In this document: positions 18,745 to 30,755 of the stretch, in pieces | Layout: the number at the start of each line of letters is the position of its first letter | Position numbering within the stretch: the first letter of the stretch is position 1 | Assembly (NCBI GenBank): GCA_964036045.1 | Contig: OZ038398.1 | Location: 27,099,309-27,163,308, forward strand | Origin: Eutreptiella sp. 'Long Island Sound 2002' | Taxonomy: Eukaryota > Euglenozoa > Euglenophyceae > Eutreptiales > Eutreptiaceae | Reading direction: 5' to 3' | Length of the DNA stretch: 64,000 bases | Program-made: the position numbers and the translations under genes | The notes under the pieces: generated by a model | Told to the model about the DNA's origin: nothing | Database searches by the model: none | The model's input: only the letters and a program-made list of their open reading frames with translations

Positions 18745-20972
18745 ATTACATTCTTGGTGCTATAGTGCCCCCGCCAGGTTGTAGTTCCAAACCACGGGGG
18801 GTTGGGGGGGGGGGATCCAAGAGGAGACTTGGGAGTGTTGCCTCACGGATCAGGTGGCGGTGCCTCAGCCAATGAGCACCATCGGTGAGGGCCAGGGAGT
18901 TGTTTGTGCAACACTGGCAATTTAGGGAAACTTGCTGCACGGGGCACTGCAGGGCACACGGGGCATCTTTCAAGCACATTATTTGGATCTGGCCCCTGAA
19001 ACGTCTGCCGATGTGTTGATTTGAGATGGTTACCATCCTTCGCGTATGCACTTTGAAGTTGGTGCACACGATGGAGCTCACCAAGGGCGTGTGCATGTCG
19101 TAGTTGGCACAAAATCTGGTACCCTAATTGCCTGACATCTTACAATAACGTACATGCGTGGTACAGGCTGATACATGGGTGGTGCAGTAGGTGCACAAAG
19201 AGTTGTATCACTGAGTTTCTGACGCTATGGGTCTTGTTGGTTCATGACTGTCTTTTGCAGATGCATACTTTATACAAGGTTTCATTTTGTGAGCCATTTG
19301 GGAGCATTTTGTGGGGGCAGGTTCGACGGATAATAGCCGCACGCGGGGCACAGGCCGGGCAAGAAGTTCCTCCTTGAGATCACTGGGCCACAAATGCCTT
19401 GGTGTGAGGCAGACCACCTGCCAGCCACACTATGTGGATGAAACGTTGAAGGAAAGTGAGTTGGCATACTTTTCAAGGGTGCTTTTTGCCCATGTTCGGT
19501 AACATTTACCATGAAATTTGCAAATCCCACAGGCTTGTGTGGCGGAGGCCTGTGGCTGCAGTTCCAAACATCCAATACCAGTTGCATGTGGAGGCTAGCC
19601 AAGATGTTTGAGATAACAGCCAAAAAGATGGTGTAGGGAACACCCATGGTAGTTACAATTCCACAGTGATAGGAGCAAGTGGCGCAAGGGTCTTCACAAT
19701 GTAATGCAGTGTGTTCACAATGTAATGTGTGCAAGGCACACAAACGGGTCAGTTGAGGTCAAAAGGAGGAACTGTCAGATTATTTTCAGCACACTAAGAG
19801 CTCTTTTGGTCCACCACACCCACCTTGACAATCAGTTGTGCAGGTTGTGCACATGCCAGGCTAGGGTACCCTGATGAAGAACGCCCTTGTCTAGTGAACA
19901 CTTGGTGTTCGGACTGCGTTTTTGTGATACTCCAATTTATCCAGTACCGAGTTTCAGAGTGCAGGATTCAGGCTAGTGGAGTGGGGAAATGAAGGGTTGC
20001 ACTGATGTGTCTTCCAATAATGCTTGTAAAATTTGTAAAACAGGATGCGAGGTACTGTTGTCCCTCAACCATAGGACCTCCATTGCCCACCCATGACTGA
20101 TTCTCTACTTGCACCTGGCCGGCTACCACACTGGTGAGCTTGTTGAAGCCACAATTCTTGGGCCTTCCATGCAAGCAGATGACTTGTATTCGAGCGATGG
20201 GCGGGATTATGAGAATCCAGCAGCCCCTCTCTGCGCTCCATATGAGCTGGGTATCTTGTTCTTAGGGAGGTGTTTTGGGTGTTTCATAGGGTCTCTGCAC
20301 ACACCGAGAGTCTCGTCCAACGAACACTTGGTGTTTGGACCATATTTTTGGGGGATGGGGAGTCAAATCTTATTTTTCCAAGACTGATTGGGGACCACAA
20401 CAGATGATAAAACTGGTACTGAAGAAAGTTAACTTTGCACAAATGTGTCTCATACCCTCCCAAAATGTCTTGGGAAGGGCCTATCTTGGCACCTGAAATG
20501 GGTCAAAAATGTGTTTTTGCAGAATGCAATATGGACCACCCAGGAAGCCCAAGCAAGCGGGCTTAGCCCATTTTCTGTACAGTAAGCATGGTGAACCCCA
20601 CTCTGGCGTGTGCACAGTGCACCACTCTCGACTGCCAAAAGTTTGTCGAAAGGTTTGTGTGTTGTGCAAGTGGCCTAGCAATCTTCCTTTTCATCCTCAT
20701 CCATCACCGAGAAGCCTGTAGAGGTGATGCATGGCGTTCAAGGCCGTCCAAACAAGCCAAACGCGAAAACTTCCGGGCATTTAGGATCATTTTAAGGGCC
20801 TCTGCAGGCCGTTTGGAGTGGCAGCCTCATGTTTCCCCATTGCCAATTGCACGCAATGATACTGAACACAGTCGATTTACCCAGGCCTGTGCGGAGTCAT
20901 GTCTGCTTTATGGGGCTTTTGGGGCCTCTGAGCCTGATGCTGCGGGTCCCTGAGCCCCCCTACAACACGCAG
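18745..20972. other. lower-GC stretch, no supported gene
   Basis: Base composition drops relative to the flanks. A repeat copy lies at 19955-20130. ACACTTGGTGTT plus a short flank recurs at about 19900 and 20320. Open frames are short and no splice-supported exon was found. Confidence 0.5.
19955..20130 (+). repeat. dispersed repeat (CCAATAATGCTTGTAAAA), copy 2
   Basis: Partner of 12163-12332, same orientation, with a small AAATTTGT insertion after CTTGTAA relative to copy 1. Confidence 0.8.
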
Positions 20973-21022
20973 CTCTCCGTCGCCCTCGCTGCACCGCGCA
21001 GCCACAGCCCCGCACTGAGTCC

Positions 21023-21411
21023 ATGAACAGGGTGGACAGCTGTGCAGCGGCCCCCCTCAGTCCAGATGAGGTGCTGCGCATCGTAGAGCACTACTGCGCC
21101 ACCAGCCCCACGCCTGTGTGGCAGCGGCTGGGGCATGAGCTTGAGGCCGGCTGCCTTGCCCACAGTCACTGCGATGCGGCAGCGGTGCACGCAGTGTTCA
21201 TGGGCTTCGCAGTGGCGGAAGAGGGTGAGGGCGCGCAGACAGCACGGCGGCAGGCGCTCATGGCAGAGCAGACCTTGTTTGCCCACTTGTTCGACGCGGG
21301 TGTGGCCTGTGTTCCTGTGGCTCTGTCCCTGGCTCTCTGCCCCCAGCGGCCCAACGCCGAACGCCACTACTTCTTTACCGCCCACCGGCGCGCACACGAC
21401 AGCCCTTTTCA
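21023..21411 (+). CDS. exon 1 of the unidentified Ig/filamin-like gene
   Basis: ATG at 21023 could be the start; the frame is also open back to 20954 with a possible acceptor at 20972. 129 codons plus 2 nt, GC-rich third positions, ending before a consensus GTAAGAGT donor. The motif PLSPDEVLRIVEHYCA suggests helix. No family recognised. Confidence 0.5.
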
Positions 21412-24400
21412 GTAAGAGTTCCGCTGCAAGTTTGGCATTTGTTTGGATTCGCTCCCTTCGTGACCGAGATTGACCTGAAAGTTTGCAAATTCCGAATCAG
21501 TTCGCCAATGGGACAGTGCACTCGACCGTGTCGCCGCGCGCGCGCTCTGCAGGGGCGCCCCAATCGTTTCTCTGCCCTCCCAATGTGGTCTGCCTGTGGG
21601 CGTTGGTTGAAGGGTGTGGTCTTCTTTTGAAGTCAATTCAAACATCGTCCTGCCTCTGCCTGTGGCAATAGCCAATGGCACCCAAGGTCATCCTCAAGAA
21701 GGTTCCCCTCGGAGAGCTGCCAACCGTCGTCAGCCAACCGCTAACCGCCGCCCGTCAACTGCCCAACGCCGGCAGTGAAGTACAAAGTAACGTCTGTCCA
21801 GGGACAGGGCGGGCAAGGCACCCCGGCGTCTCCGTGGAGGCTGACGGACGCCCCCACTCCCCCTCTCTCCCGCACCTTCCGCAGGTGTGTGCCATTCGGC
21901 GCCCCCGGCGTGCAACAGCGTCCTGGAATTCCCGATTTCCACTTTCGAGCTGGCCCCCAACACATGGCAGATCAATGTCCTGCTGCGGGACGTGGATGGT
22001 ATTCCGGCCCACGGTGGCACCACGGACTGTGTCGTGCAGCTGTTTCCTGGCGACTACTCAGGTCTCGGGCCCGTGTTGTGTGTGTCTGTGTGTGTCTACG
22101 CGCGCGCCTAGTCGCCGATGGTCATGGCTCTTCTTTGACTGTCAGCGGCCTGACGAGATTCTACTTCCGACCAGTGCCTGCCCTGCTTCTGCTTGCGCTT
22201 GGATTTGGTCGCTTTACGTCATCTACGTGTGTGTCCGCGCACACACACACAAGGAGGTCTGATACTCATATCCAATCCCTGTGCCTGCACTGCCGGAGTG
22301 GCAGCGCAGTGCCTTTTCATTTATCTCTGGCGCCGCTTGCGGATGGCTGGTCGGATCACTGTGCGCCTGCTTCCTGCAGAAAGGCGCCTAATCGCTTCCC
22401 ATGATACCATGATTTGCTTATTGCTTTCACTGGACGTTGATAGCGGCCCGATGAGATTCTATTTACGACCAGTGCGTGCCCATGCTGTCGCTTGTGACAG
22501 CGCCTGATCGTTTTGCGTCGTCCGCGCGCGCGTGTCTGTTTGCGTGCACATGCGTGCGTGTGCCATGGATCGGGTTGTGTTGTGTTGCAGGAGAGTCTAT
22601 AGGCATGCGTATGGGCGCATGCACCCAGACCCAGGCCGTGTCAGCAGAGCATGAGCGGGATGTTGCCAGTAGCCACACACAGACGGCCTTGTCTGCACCA
22701 ATCTCCCTGTATAACTTTTTGGCCACTTGTTGATCGACGAACCCCAACACAATTACCAATACTGCACGGCACCGTAAACACGCACACAGCCCTGCTGCCG
22801 TCCGTTCCCCCTCCCTATGCAGTTCTGTTTGCAAGCACTATGGCGAGCAGACATGCATTACATGACCGGATGTGCAGCTGCTGTCCACCGGAGGCGCGTT
22901 CGAACTATTGTTGCTTTTTTGCTTGTCCTTTTATACCCCACCCCCCCTCGCTTTCGAAGTAGGAACAGGGCGATGTCGAGGGCGTGCGAAGACCACCGCG
23001 CTGTGGACAGCAGGACAAGGGATCCCGGTCTCAAGGTCGCCCCCCGTTGTCTGGGACACGCACTCTGGATACACGGGGCCACGGCCACGACGTTTATGTC
23101 TAACCCCCCTCACTGCCCCTGCGACACGCAGATCCGGAGAATTTGGAGGCGGATCTGGGCTGTGTGTATGACATGCACATGTCCACGTCCGGATGTGTCG
23201 TGTGCTTCACCTACCGGGCCCCCTCTGTGGCGGTGCATGTCAAGCTGAGCGTCACGCTGCCCTGTGGGTCCCCCGTTCAGGTCTGTTTTGCGGGGCTTCT
23301 GCCGGGGCGGTCGTTGCCTGTCCGTGTCTAGACGTGCCAAACGCTGTGTCGCCTTCGCGTGTGAGACGTCGCACCACAATCGGATGTCGCGTAAGACATC
23401 CGATCTATCACATTTGACGTGCAGCACTGAGCAGTGTGCATTGCCCCTCCCTCACCGCGCCCCACGGACCCGCTTGGGTGTGGTTCAGGCGAGTGGACCT
23501 TGTCTGCCTCTCTTCCCCTAAAGCCGGGATGGTCCTTTCAGGGCCATGGTCTCGTTTTTCTCTGCCTGGTCCTCTTTCCCCGCTTCTCTGTCTGTATTTC
23601 ACAGATGATCCGATCTGGGCCACGGGGGGGCGGCCGGGCCCGGTCCTTGTATGCGACACCCCAGCCCCGGCCATGGCGCCAACGGCGCCAAAGTTTTTTT
23701 GAGCATGCTTCCCTTTCATCAAACCATCCATGTTTTGAGCGCCAGATTAGCAAGACGAGGCGCTAAACAAATGTCGTTTGTTGCGAAGTGAAGATCACCA
23801 CAACCACTGTGGACACACCCTCCCCCCCTCGACCCTCCAGCCCCCCCCCCCCCAGACCCTCCAGCCGCCCCCCCCCCCCCCCCCGCACTGCCCCCCCCCC
23901 AAGTTTTGACAGATAGCTCCGGGGGTGTCGCATCAGGACCGGTTGTAGTCGCCCCCTCGTGGTGGCCGTATTCTTCTCCGCTTTCTCCTTCCGCCCTGTT
24001 TCTCATGCCGTACGGTCCGGTTGTTCCTGTCTGGGCCGTGGCCTCCTTCTTCCCTGCCCCCTCCTATTTCTCCGTTTCTCTCGTTGTACACCCCGAATGT
24101 GATTACACGCGGCGTAGTTTTGTTCTCCTCATCTTGGTCTCTCTTCTGCGCTTCTCGTTCTCGTGCCGTACTTCCAGATGATCCTATCCGGGCTGTGGCC
24201 TTGTTCTTCATTGCCCCTTCCTCCCTCTCCCCCTCTCCTGCTGTACAGCCCTGATGATCCTATCGGGGTCGCAGCCTTGTTCCTCCCCACCTCCTTCTTC
24301 TTCTGTGCTCCTCTTGCTGTACGGCACGGATGACCCTATCCGGCGGGTGGTCTTGTTTGCCTCGGCCTCCTCCTGCTACTCCGCTTCTCTTGCTGTCCGG

Positions 24401-25519
24401 ACCGGAAGATATGAATGATCCCTCCCGCGGTCTTGTGCTTCTCCTCGTCGTCCTCCTTTCCCGCTTTCCTCGCTGTTCTGCCCGGATTACTGATTCTGGG
24501 CCATTGCCCCCCCCCCCCCCCGCATTTCGAGCTGGTTTGCGCTGCGAGAGCGGCAAGGCAAACCATTTGATAAGTGCAGTACAGTCACGAAGCAGTGAAC
24601 TGAGGCAGTCCGGCATGAGGTCAGGATCATGCTGGTCATTTCAAAACCTGACTCTTGATACACAGTGCATCCAAACAAGAAATGCACGTACGCTGGACGC
24701 GGGCGACTGGGGTTTGTACGGTGACACACGTTCAATTCCAATGTCTTTCCCATGCGACTCTAGGCGATTGCAGTGCGTTCAGAACAACCAGTTTTAGCCC
24801 AGATATTCCCTGAGTCCCTGCAACTGCGGTTTGTCCATCGGGACATTTCGCATGCCACATTGGCAGGCCAGCGTATGATGTGATCTGGTAATGCCCGGCG
24901 TAGAAAAGATCAGCATCATCTCATACCTTGGGATGGGCTGGGCAGCAGTTGCTGCAACCACCCCCCCTTCCCCGGCGCAGACCGCATAGACAAACAAACA
25001 ATCGAATGGTACCCATGCCGTCGGAGGTCAATCTTGTGCCAGGGCAGATTTTCTGGGGATTGGTGATCTTGCAATCGAAAGTGCAAGACCCAGATTCTTT
25101 GAGTGCTCATCCAAATATCCATGTCCAGATGCCCGGCAGATGCACTCGTGCAGAGCCCATGCACGAAGTGCACAAGGCCCGGGTTTATGGAACCATTTTC
25201 AAGAACGTGACAACACAATTATTGAGTGCATTTGTGGCTTTGCCCCCCCGCGTTGGTGCAGTCATGTAGTCACGGGTCGAAGGGTCATGGGTGGTGGCAT
25301 GGGCAGAGCCTGGGGCAAAGACGTGGGGGGTCGACTGCACCACAACGCACTAACGCACTGACAATGCGTGTCAAGGCACTGTTGCAGAGTGCCCCGTCTG
25401 CGTCGAACGGGGCTGTGCCCTTCCCTTCTGCTCCGCAGGGATCGCCTTGCAGCTTCACCCCCACTGACTCGGGGGCATGGACTTGGGATATCGCTGGCGT
25501 TGCTGATGGAGTTTGGCAG
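21023..25519 (+). CDS. unidentified gene, four phase-compatible exons, Ig/filamin-like region (provisional)
   Basis: Exons: about 20973 or 21023-21411 (donor GTAAGA), 21919-22061 (donor GTCTCG), 23132-23280 (acceptor ACACGCAG, donor GTCTGT) and 25439-25519 (acceptor CTCCGCAG, donor GTGCAC). Phases fit at each join. The first exon is helical and Ala/His/Glu-rich, ending RRAHDSPF. The next ones read VLEFPISTFELAPNTWQINV, DGIPAHGGTTDCVVQLFPG, CVVCFTYRAPSVAVHVKLSV and PVQGSPCSFTPTDSGAW. The pattern of a Y-x-A/P-x-x turn, V-x-V-x-L, then GSP resembles the end of filamin/ABP280 Ig-like repeats. No catalytic motif is visible and the gene probably continues to the right. The family call is an inference. 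Confidence 0.45.
21919..22061 (+). CDS. exon 2 of the unidentified Ig/filamin-like gene
   Basis: Beta-rich: FELAPNTWQINVLLRDVDG then TTDCVVQLFPGDYS. An alternative acceptor at 21884 (TTCCGCAG) would lengthen it but break the phase with the first exon. Confidence 0.5.
22062..23131. other. intron with AC/GT-rich patches
   Basis: Two related stretches (about 22080-22260 and 22440-22570) share GACGAGATTCTA/GATGAGATTCTATTT, CGACCAGTG, CTGC/GCTGTCGCTTG and a GT/CA-rich patch. This looks like an old local duplication inside the intron. Nothing else is recognised. Confidence 0.4.
23132..23280 (+). CDS. exon 3 of the unidentified Ig/filamin-like gene
   Basis: DPENLEADLGCVYDMHMSTS followed by CVVCFTYRAPS and KLSVTLPCGSPVQ. 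Two bases complete the Asp codon begun at 22061. Strong coding look, with splice sites on both sides. Confidence 0.5.
23520..24500. repeat. imperfect tandem repeat, unit about 70-80 bp
   Basis: Units are keyed on GATGATCC-(T)ATC-GGG, CTTGTTC/GTTTTTCTC, a CCTCCTTC-rich middle and CTTCTCTTGCTGTAC. About six or more degenerate units. C runs at 23824-23900 interrupt the array. Open frames here are by-products. Confidence 0.65.
24590..24660 (+). repeat. short dispersed repeat, partner at 45-112
   Basis: TGAACTGAGGCAG, CCGGCATGAGGTCAGGATCA and GCTGGTCATTTC. See the partner at the left edge. Confidence 0.5.
25439..25519 (+). CDS. exon 4 of the unidentified Ig/filamin-like gene
   Basis: 27 codons, phase 0 at both ends: GSPCSFTPTDSGAWTWDIAG then VADGVWQ. 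The GSP-x-x-F entry is how filamin-type repeats follow each other. Confidence 0.4.
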
Positions 25520-26804
25520 GTGCACTGCTCCAGTCCAGGAAGGCAACGGACCCTGGACGGGGGCCGTTGGAGGAGGGCTTGTGAGTCGGCTTTTGCCTGG
25601 CGGTGTGATCAGCGGTTTGCCTGCGTGGCGGGCACTGAACGAGCGACGGGGACGAGGAACCCCCTCCCCCCCCCGCCGCCGCCCCCCCCTTGTCCTCCCT
25701 CATCCAGACCCCCGGCCCCCTCCCCAACAAGTCCGGGCCCATTTGGCCCATTGTAGGCGTTTGGTGAGGGCGCCAGGAGAGTGAAGGCAGATGCTGCAAG
25801 TGTTCAAAGTGCCTATTTGCAGCCTCCACTTTTGGTATGCTCAGAAACTTCAGCAGTTGAAAGGCAGCCGTCAACAAGCCGTCAGCTGACTGCCATTGGT
25901 CGGCGGTCAACCGCCGGCGGTGGGCTGCCAACGGCCGGCGGTTGGCGGTTACTCGCCAGCCAATGATGGTCTGTTCTGGGGGTGGCCACCAACACAACCT
26001 GGGGCCTCCTTCGAGAGTCGCGTCTGTCACAATCCCCAGGACCGACGGTGGACGGGGTTTTGTTCTTTCGGAGGGGTCTAAGAACGATCTCGGACATGAG
26101 CTGGAGGCTGGCGCTTCACAGCCGGTGGAAAAGAGCCCCCTCCCCCACCCCCGCATTGGGGGAGCAAGACGCCCCGCCTCGGTACCTGAAGGCGCACAGA
26201 TGGTGCCTGGAAGGCCCCCAGACCGACTGCCGTGCGGCATCAGTCAGGCAAAAGGGCCCACGAATGGGCTGGCTCCTCCGCCCTCCGAGGACTTAAGACT
26301 AAAGGCCGCGGGGGGGGGGGAGAGGGGGAAGGGGGTGCGGGTCCGGCCTCGATCCCTCCCCCCGTTCCCACGGAGTTTGAAAGGTGCCGGCCGCAATCGA
26401 CGGTGGCCTGATCTGTGCTGGGCCCAGGACATGTTTGTGACCGAAATCCCCTGGTGACCAATTTCATTGTGTGGCCAGTCGCTCCAACAGGTGCCCAAAT
26501 GCTGAAAGACAAAGACCTACAACCTAACCCCCCCCCCCCCCACCTATAAACCCCCCCTCCGTTGTTTGCAGTCATCCAGGGACCTATAGCCCCCCCTTCT
26601 CACCCAACTTCAAATATAGAGCTGTGCAAAGAGACGGAGCAGCAAAGCATGGGGCCACAACCTCTTTTTACTTTGCTGCTGGTTACTTTTTTCACATTTG
26701 CATCAAAGAGGGCTGTGCCCTTTTCTTTTTTGCTGGAGGTGGGCCAGCAGGATTGTCTGCTCAGGCTGGCAAAGAGGCCTGCCTTATGCTGGGTTGATGC
26801 CAAT
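25520..26804. other. no gene recognised
   Basis: Contains a CGGCGGT/GCGGTT-rich palindromic patch at about 25870-25960 related to the GCGGTTA family, plus C/G runs. An open frame (25226-25756) extends right of the last exon but is Pro/Arg-rich and has no domain. Confidence 0.4.
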
Positions 26805-27495
26805 GTCGGTGCTGGTGCTGGTGCTGAGGTTACTGGTGCTTGTGCTTGTGCGGGTGCTTATGTGGATGTTGGTGCTGGTGGTGATGCCATGCTAGTGGTG
26901 CTGCTATGGGGCTGAGGGTGGTGCCCGAGGGCCTTTAACGCCGCCGGATACGTAGCCACAATCCACCGACGTTTTTTGTGTGGCACCAATACTGAAGGGG
27001 GTGCGTAGCTAGAATGGTCATCTCAATGAGAATCTGGGGGCGAAACAAAAATGCCCAATGTTGCTTGGCAACATGTGTCCACACAGAGCTTGTGTCTGTA
27101 GCTGCAACAAATATTCTATTGCGTTGGAAGATAATGAAATAACGTGCATGCAGCGAGGGGACCTATGGTAGCCTATACTTGTGCTTCTGATGCTGGTGCT
27201 ATGGTTAGTGCTGATGCTGGTGCTACATGTGGTGATGAGGCTGATGCTAGTGCTCGTGCACGTGCGGGTAGTCGTGCAGTTGTGGGTGCTATGCTGATGC
27301 TGATGCTGGTGCTAGTGTAGGGGCTAGTGCTGAGGCTTGCGTTGGTGTTGAGGCTGCCATGCTGGGTTGGTGCTGGTCCCTGGGCTAGTGCTGGTGCTAG
27401 TGCTGGTGTGGATGCATGTGCAGGTGCTGTGGTGTTGTTGGTGCTACTCTTGGGCTGGTGCCGGTACTAGTGCTGGTGCTGGAGCTGTGGCTGAG
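26805..27495 (+). repeat. GGTGCT hexanucleotide minisatellite, two blocks
   Basis: Imperfect GGTGCT/GCTGGT/GCTAGT runs at 26805-26900 and 27178-27490, with about 280 bp of unique sequence between. Low complexity; no coding interpretation. Confidence 0.8.
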
Positions 27496-27832
27496 GGGCA
27501 GATGCTACCAACATCAGCCCTAGCCCCCACCCCAGCCCCACACCTCCCCCTACCAGGGGGCGTCTCTGTGGGTCCTAGGACGCCAACTACCCCTCCCCCC
27601 CTCCCCACCCAAGGGGCCTGTGGCCAACCGCCAAATGTCAAAGGTACCGGCCTAAGGAGCCCATGGGCGCCGAAGGGCGCCCAACGGTCCACAAGCACCA
27701 GAACCACATGTGTTTGTATACTCAACGTGCTCTGAATTTCCAGGGGACTTCAAATAAGCACTCTTGGGCTCTTCGAACGCATGCGGTGTACTTAGTGCAT
27801 TCTTTCTTTCCTTATCGGCTCCCGCGCTTTGG

Positions 27833-28091
27833 TGTGGCCCCTTGAGTTGGGGTTAAGGACTCCCACACGCTTTGTGTGGCCCCTTGAGTTGGGGTTAAGG
27901 ACTCCCACACGCTTTGTGTGGCCCCTTGAGTTGGGGTTAAGGACTCCCACACGCTTTGTGTGGCCCCTTGAGTTGGGGTTAAGGACTCCCACACGCTTTG
28001 TGTGGCCCCTTGAGTTGGGGTTAAGGACTCCCACACGCTTTGTGTGGCCCCTTGAGTTGGGGTTAAGGACTCCCACACGCTTTGCGTGGCC
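27833..28091. repeat. 42-bp tandem repeat, six copies
   Basis: Unit starts at 27841, 27883, 27925, 27967, 28009 and 28051 are exactly 42 bp apart and nearly identical (GTGGCCCCTTGAGTTGGGGT, then TAAGGACTCCCACACGCTTT). 42 bp is 14 codons, so frames on both strands stay open; the minus strand reads 14-residue units such as ESLTPTQGATQSVW. It could lie in a coding exon, but no non-repeat coding flank is convincing. There are no unique spacers, so it is not a CRISPR array. Confidence 0.95.
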
Positions 28092-28634
28092 ATGAAAACC
28101 GCTGTACAAACCGCTGTGAAAAAGGGCTTAACAACAAGCCATTGGATAGGCCCCGACTCACCGGTATGTCCAAATGGTGCCATCATGTAACTCTGATCCC
28201 AGGACCGCCTCAGGAGCCCACTCCCCTGAGGTTTCCAGCCCCCTTCCCCCCCCCCAGGGGCCTCCGGCCAACGGTTAGTGGGGGGGGGGTGAGTTGGTGT
28301 CCAAACCTGAGGAGTCGCCCTCCCCGTGGCCACTGCCCCAGCACCAGCACTCCAGCCTCAGCACCAACTGGGGTTGCATCTGGAAACATTTGCATGCATT
28401 GTGCAAAGGCGAGGATTATTTTTGCATGCATTGCGGTAGATGCAGGTCTGTTCCAACAGAGCCCCCTGTTTGCTCACATGGGGCATACAAACGTTGTCGG
28501 CTGCATTTTTTTGGGCTGATGATGAGCCAGTGATGCTTGCCACGTTCAGTGTCCCCAGGCCACAACACGTTTGTCTTTCTGCGCCTCCAAACGTGGGGTG
28601 TAGAGGGCAAAAAAATCCGTACTGCCCGGTCCAG

Positions 28635-28958
28635 GCTGATGAACATGCGACGGTTGATTTGGACGACCATGTGGCCGAGGCAGATGTGGACCCTGACCAC
28701 ATGGGCGATGGGGATGTGGAGATGATTGACCACGAGGACGTGTTCCCAATGCACCATGGCAATGAGGACCTGACTGCTGACCCACATGTGGACGCTGACA
28801 GGGATCTTGACATGGTCCCGACAGATGGGGGCGATGGGGACCCGAACGCGGACGGGGATGACGACGCGGAGTGTTTGGAGGGCACAATGGACGGGCACAC
28901 TGGCCCCGAAGTCATGTCGGATGCGTCATTTTTGACAATGGAGGAAGAAGACGACAAC
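28635..28958 (+). CDS. candidate acidic exon (D/H/E-rich), unidentified gene
   Basis: 108 codons, phase 0 at both ends, between GGTCCAG and a GTATTC donor (the donor hexamer also used by a GPD2 intron here). Composition is strongly acidic with His: DHVAEADVDPDHMGDGDVEM, then MDGHTGPEVMSD and TMEEEDDN. It looks like a disordered acidic segment. No domain is visible and no partner exon is identified. Confidence 0.4.
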
Positions 28959-29229
28959 GTATTCCCTCCCGACAACGTATCCCCCCCTCCCCCCCTCTCC
29001 CTCCCTCCGTCCCTCCCTCCCTCGCAACTCCAGAAACGGTCCCTGGGCAGTTGGTTTGTGCACCATGTAACGTGCTCTGGAACACCGATGGAGACACAAA
29101 CGTGTGGGCACACTGAGCCCTGCACGTGGGTAACAAGTCCTCCACGTGGAGGTGCAGAGTCCTCCGCGGGGCGGCACTGAGCCAAGAAACCTTACACCGG
29201 GGGGGGAGGCCCCAGCGAGGGCACAGATT

Positions 29230-29480
29230 GACATAAATAGAACACATATGCGCAGCGTGTGTGTGCAATGTGCGTTGTGCAGTGTGCAGAGTGCTGAGTA
29301 TTCGGGGTGCGGTGCGGCGCGCGGAGTGCACTGTGCGAAGAGTGTGCGCCCTGGAATGTGTGCAGCGTGTGCCACGTGTGCCGTGTGTGTGGCGGTGTGT
29401 TTCGTGGGCTGTGCAAATTTTGGCGTTGTGCCGTGCACAAGGTGCCCGCCGTGCAGTGTGCGGCGTGCGGCGCAGTGTGC
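29230..29480. repeat. GTGTGC/GTGCGC low-complexity tract
   Basis: Degenerate runs of GTGTGCAG, GTGCGGCGCG and similar. The frames of about 100 codons here (Cys/Val/Arg-rich) are by-products. Confidence 0.6.
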
Positions 29481-30320
29481 AATGCTCACTTCTCCACCGG
29501 CTCGGTCCGATACGCAGTCTTGATTTGCAGACCTCTGTGCCAATGGCTGCTGTTCAGCAGCCTGCCCTTTGTTGCGGGTCCAGAGCGGCCTCCGGCGTGA
29601 CGCTGGGGCAAACGCCGCACCACGGCCCAGAGCGGTGCACGGGGGGCGTGCTCTGATGCGCGCTCCACACGTTCAGCGCGCGGCGTGGGGCATGCTCCGT
29701 GGGGGCCGCCTGGTCAGAAAAGGGGGGGGACGTGCTCACTGGGGGAAGGGGTTATGCTCCCTCGGGGGAGGGGGGTCAGCCCCTCGGGGGAGGGGGGTCA
29801 GCCCCTCGGTTCCAAAACGTGAACCCCCCCCCCCCCACCTCCCGCCCCCCGATCTGCCGCCTCCGGTCAGGCCTTGTTCCCGCACGAAATGTAGTACAAA
29901 GAGGGCGCCGGAGGGGCCGCCATATTTTTTCCGGAGGTTTGAGGGGGACGAGAATTATGATTTGTGCCATCGGTTTGTGACCCCAACGCCCACGTCACAG
30001 TGATGAGTGCGACGTGGCGATCCCGCGTCAAATCGAGGGACCCCCGGGGCTACTGCACGTGCCCGGCAACAGAGGGAGTGTTTTGGATTGGCATGAGACC
30101 ACCGCCGCTTGGGCCGCAGATTTGAGAGCACACCGTGAACCAGCACGGCCTGTGCCCATGCGCCCCCGTTTTCAGTCCATTTTTTGCGTCCGTTTTGGGA
30201 GTTTGGGTGCATGCGCCTGCGTCAGGTATGACTCTAATTGTGAAGAGCAGCCCTGCCAGCGAACCCCGCAGAGTCGACCCCCCCCCCCCCGCCGCCCTTT
30301 GCCTGCGCTCTGTCAAAAGA

Positions 30321-30500
30321 GGTCGCGTGGCTCAGCCGCTATGCACCTCACGCCTGAACTGGAGGTCCCCGGTTCGAATCCAGGAAGGCGGAACTCACGG
30401 TTGTCCAAGGCGCCGGGGTGTGGGTGACCCCGCGGGGCCGGAAGGGACGGTGCGGGCGATAAAGAGTAATTCTACGCTGGCGTCTGGAGATAACCCCGGC
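30321..30500 (+). mobile_element. tRNA-derived SINE, copy 1
   Basis: A tRNA-like head GGTCGCGTGGCTCAGCCGCT carries an A-box-like TGGCTCAGCCGC. A perfect B box GGTTCGAATCC follows at 30371. A tail shared with copy 2 follows: GGAACTCACGGTTGTCC, AGGCGCC-GGGTGTGGGTGACC, GCGATA, then GCGTCTGGAGAT. A plain tRNA gene would end near 30395; the conserved non-tRNA tail of about 100 bp and the second copy identify a SINE. Confidence 0.85.
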
Positions 30501-30539
30501 AGCAGGGCTTTGCTTGAAGGGGAGGGGGGCCATCGCGGC

Positions 30540-30690
30540 AGTCCCAGAGCGGTTGCAGAGCGGTCACAGGGGATGTGAAAGCGCTTGGCGGGCGGTTACT
30601 GGCGGTTGGAAATGCGGTTGCGGCGGGTGTTGGGGTACGGGAATGCCTTTGGGGTGGAGGCAGGGCCGGAGTGTGGGGGGGGGGGTACCC
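30540..30690 (+). repeat. GCGGTTA dispersed repeat, diverged copy
   Basis: AGAGCGGTTGCAGAGCGGT, GGCGGTTACTGGCGGTTGGA, AATGC and a trailing G run then TACC-CCCCCT-CC. Same layout as 60235-60420 and more distantly 7940-8112. Confidence 0.6.
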
Positions 30691-30755
30691 TCCCCCCTCC
30701 CCTTAAGCAAAGGCCTGCCCGGCAGCCTCCCCTTTCACCCGCCCTCTGTCAACAG

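Noticed and set aside
27833-28091. CRISPR array
   Set aside because: Head-to-tail 42-bp units without unique spacers, in a eukaryotic context.
28358-29185. 275-codon minus frame rich in Ser
   Set aside because: Antisense of the acidic + exon candidate; Asp codons read backwards give Val/Ile/Ser-rich sequence.
30321-30395. a functional tRNA gene
   Set aside because: The cloverleaf is imperfect, no anticodon can be assigned with confidence, and the conserved tail plus second copy fit a SINE better.
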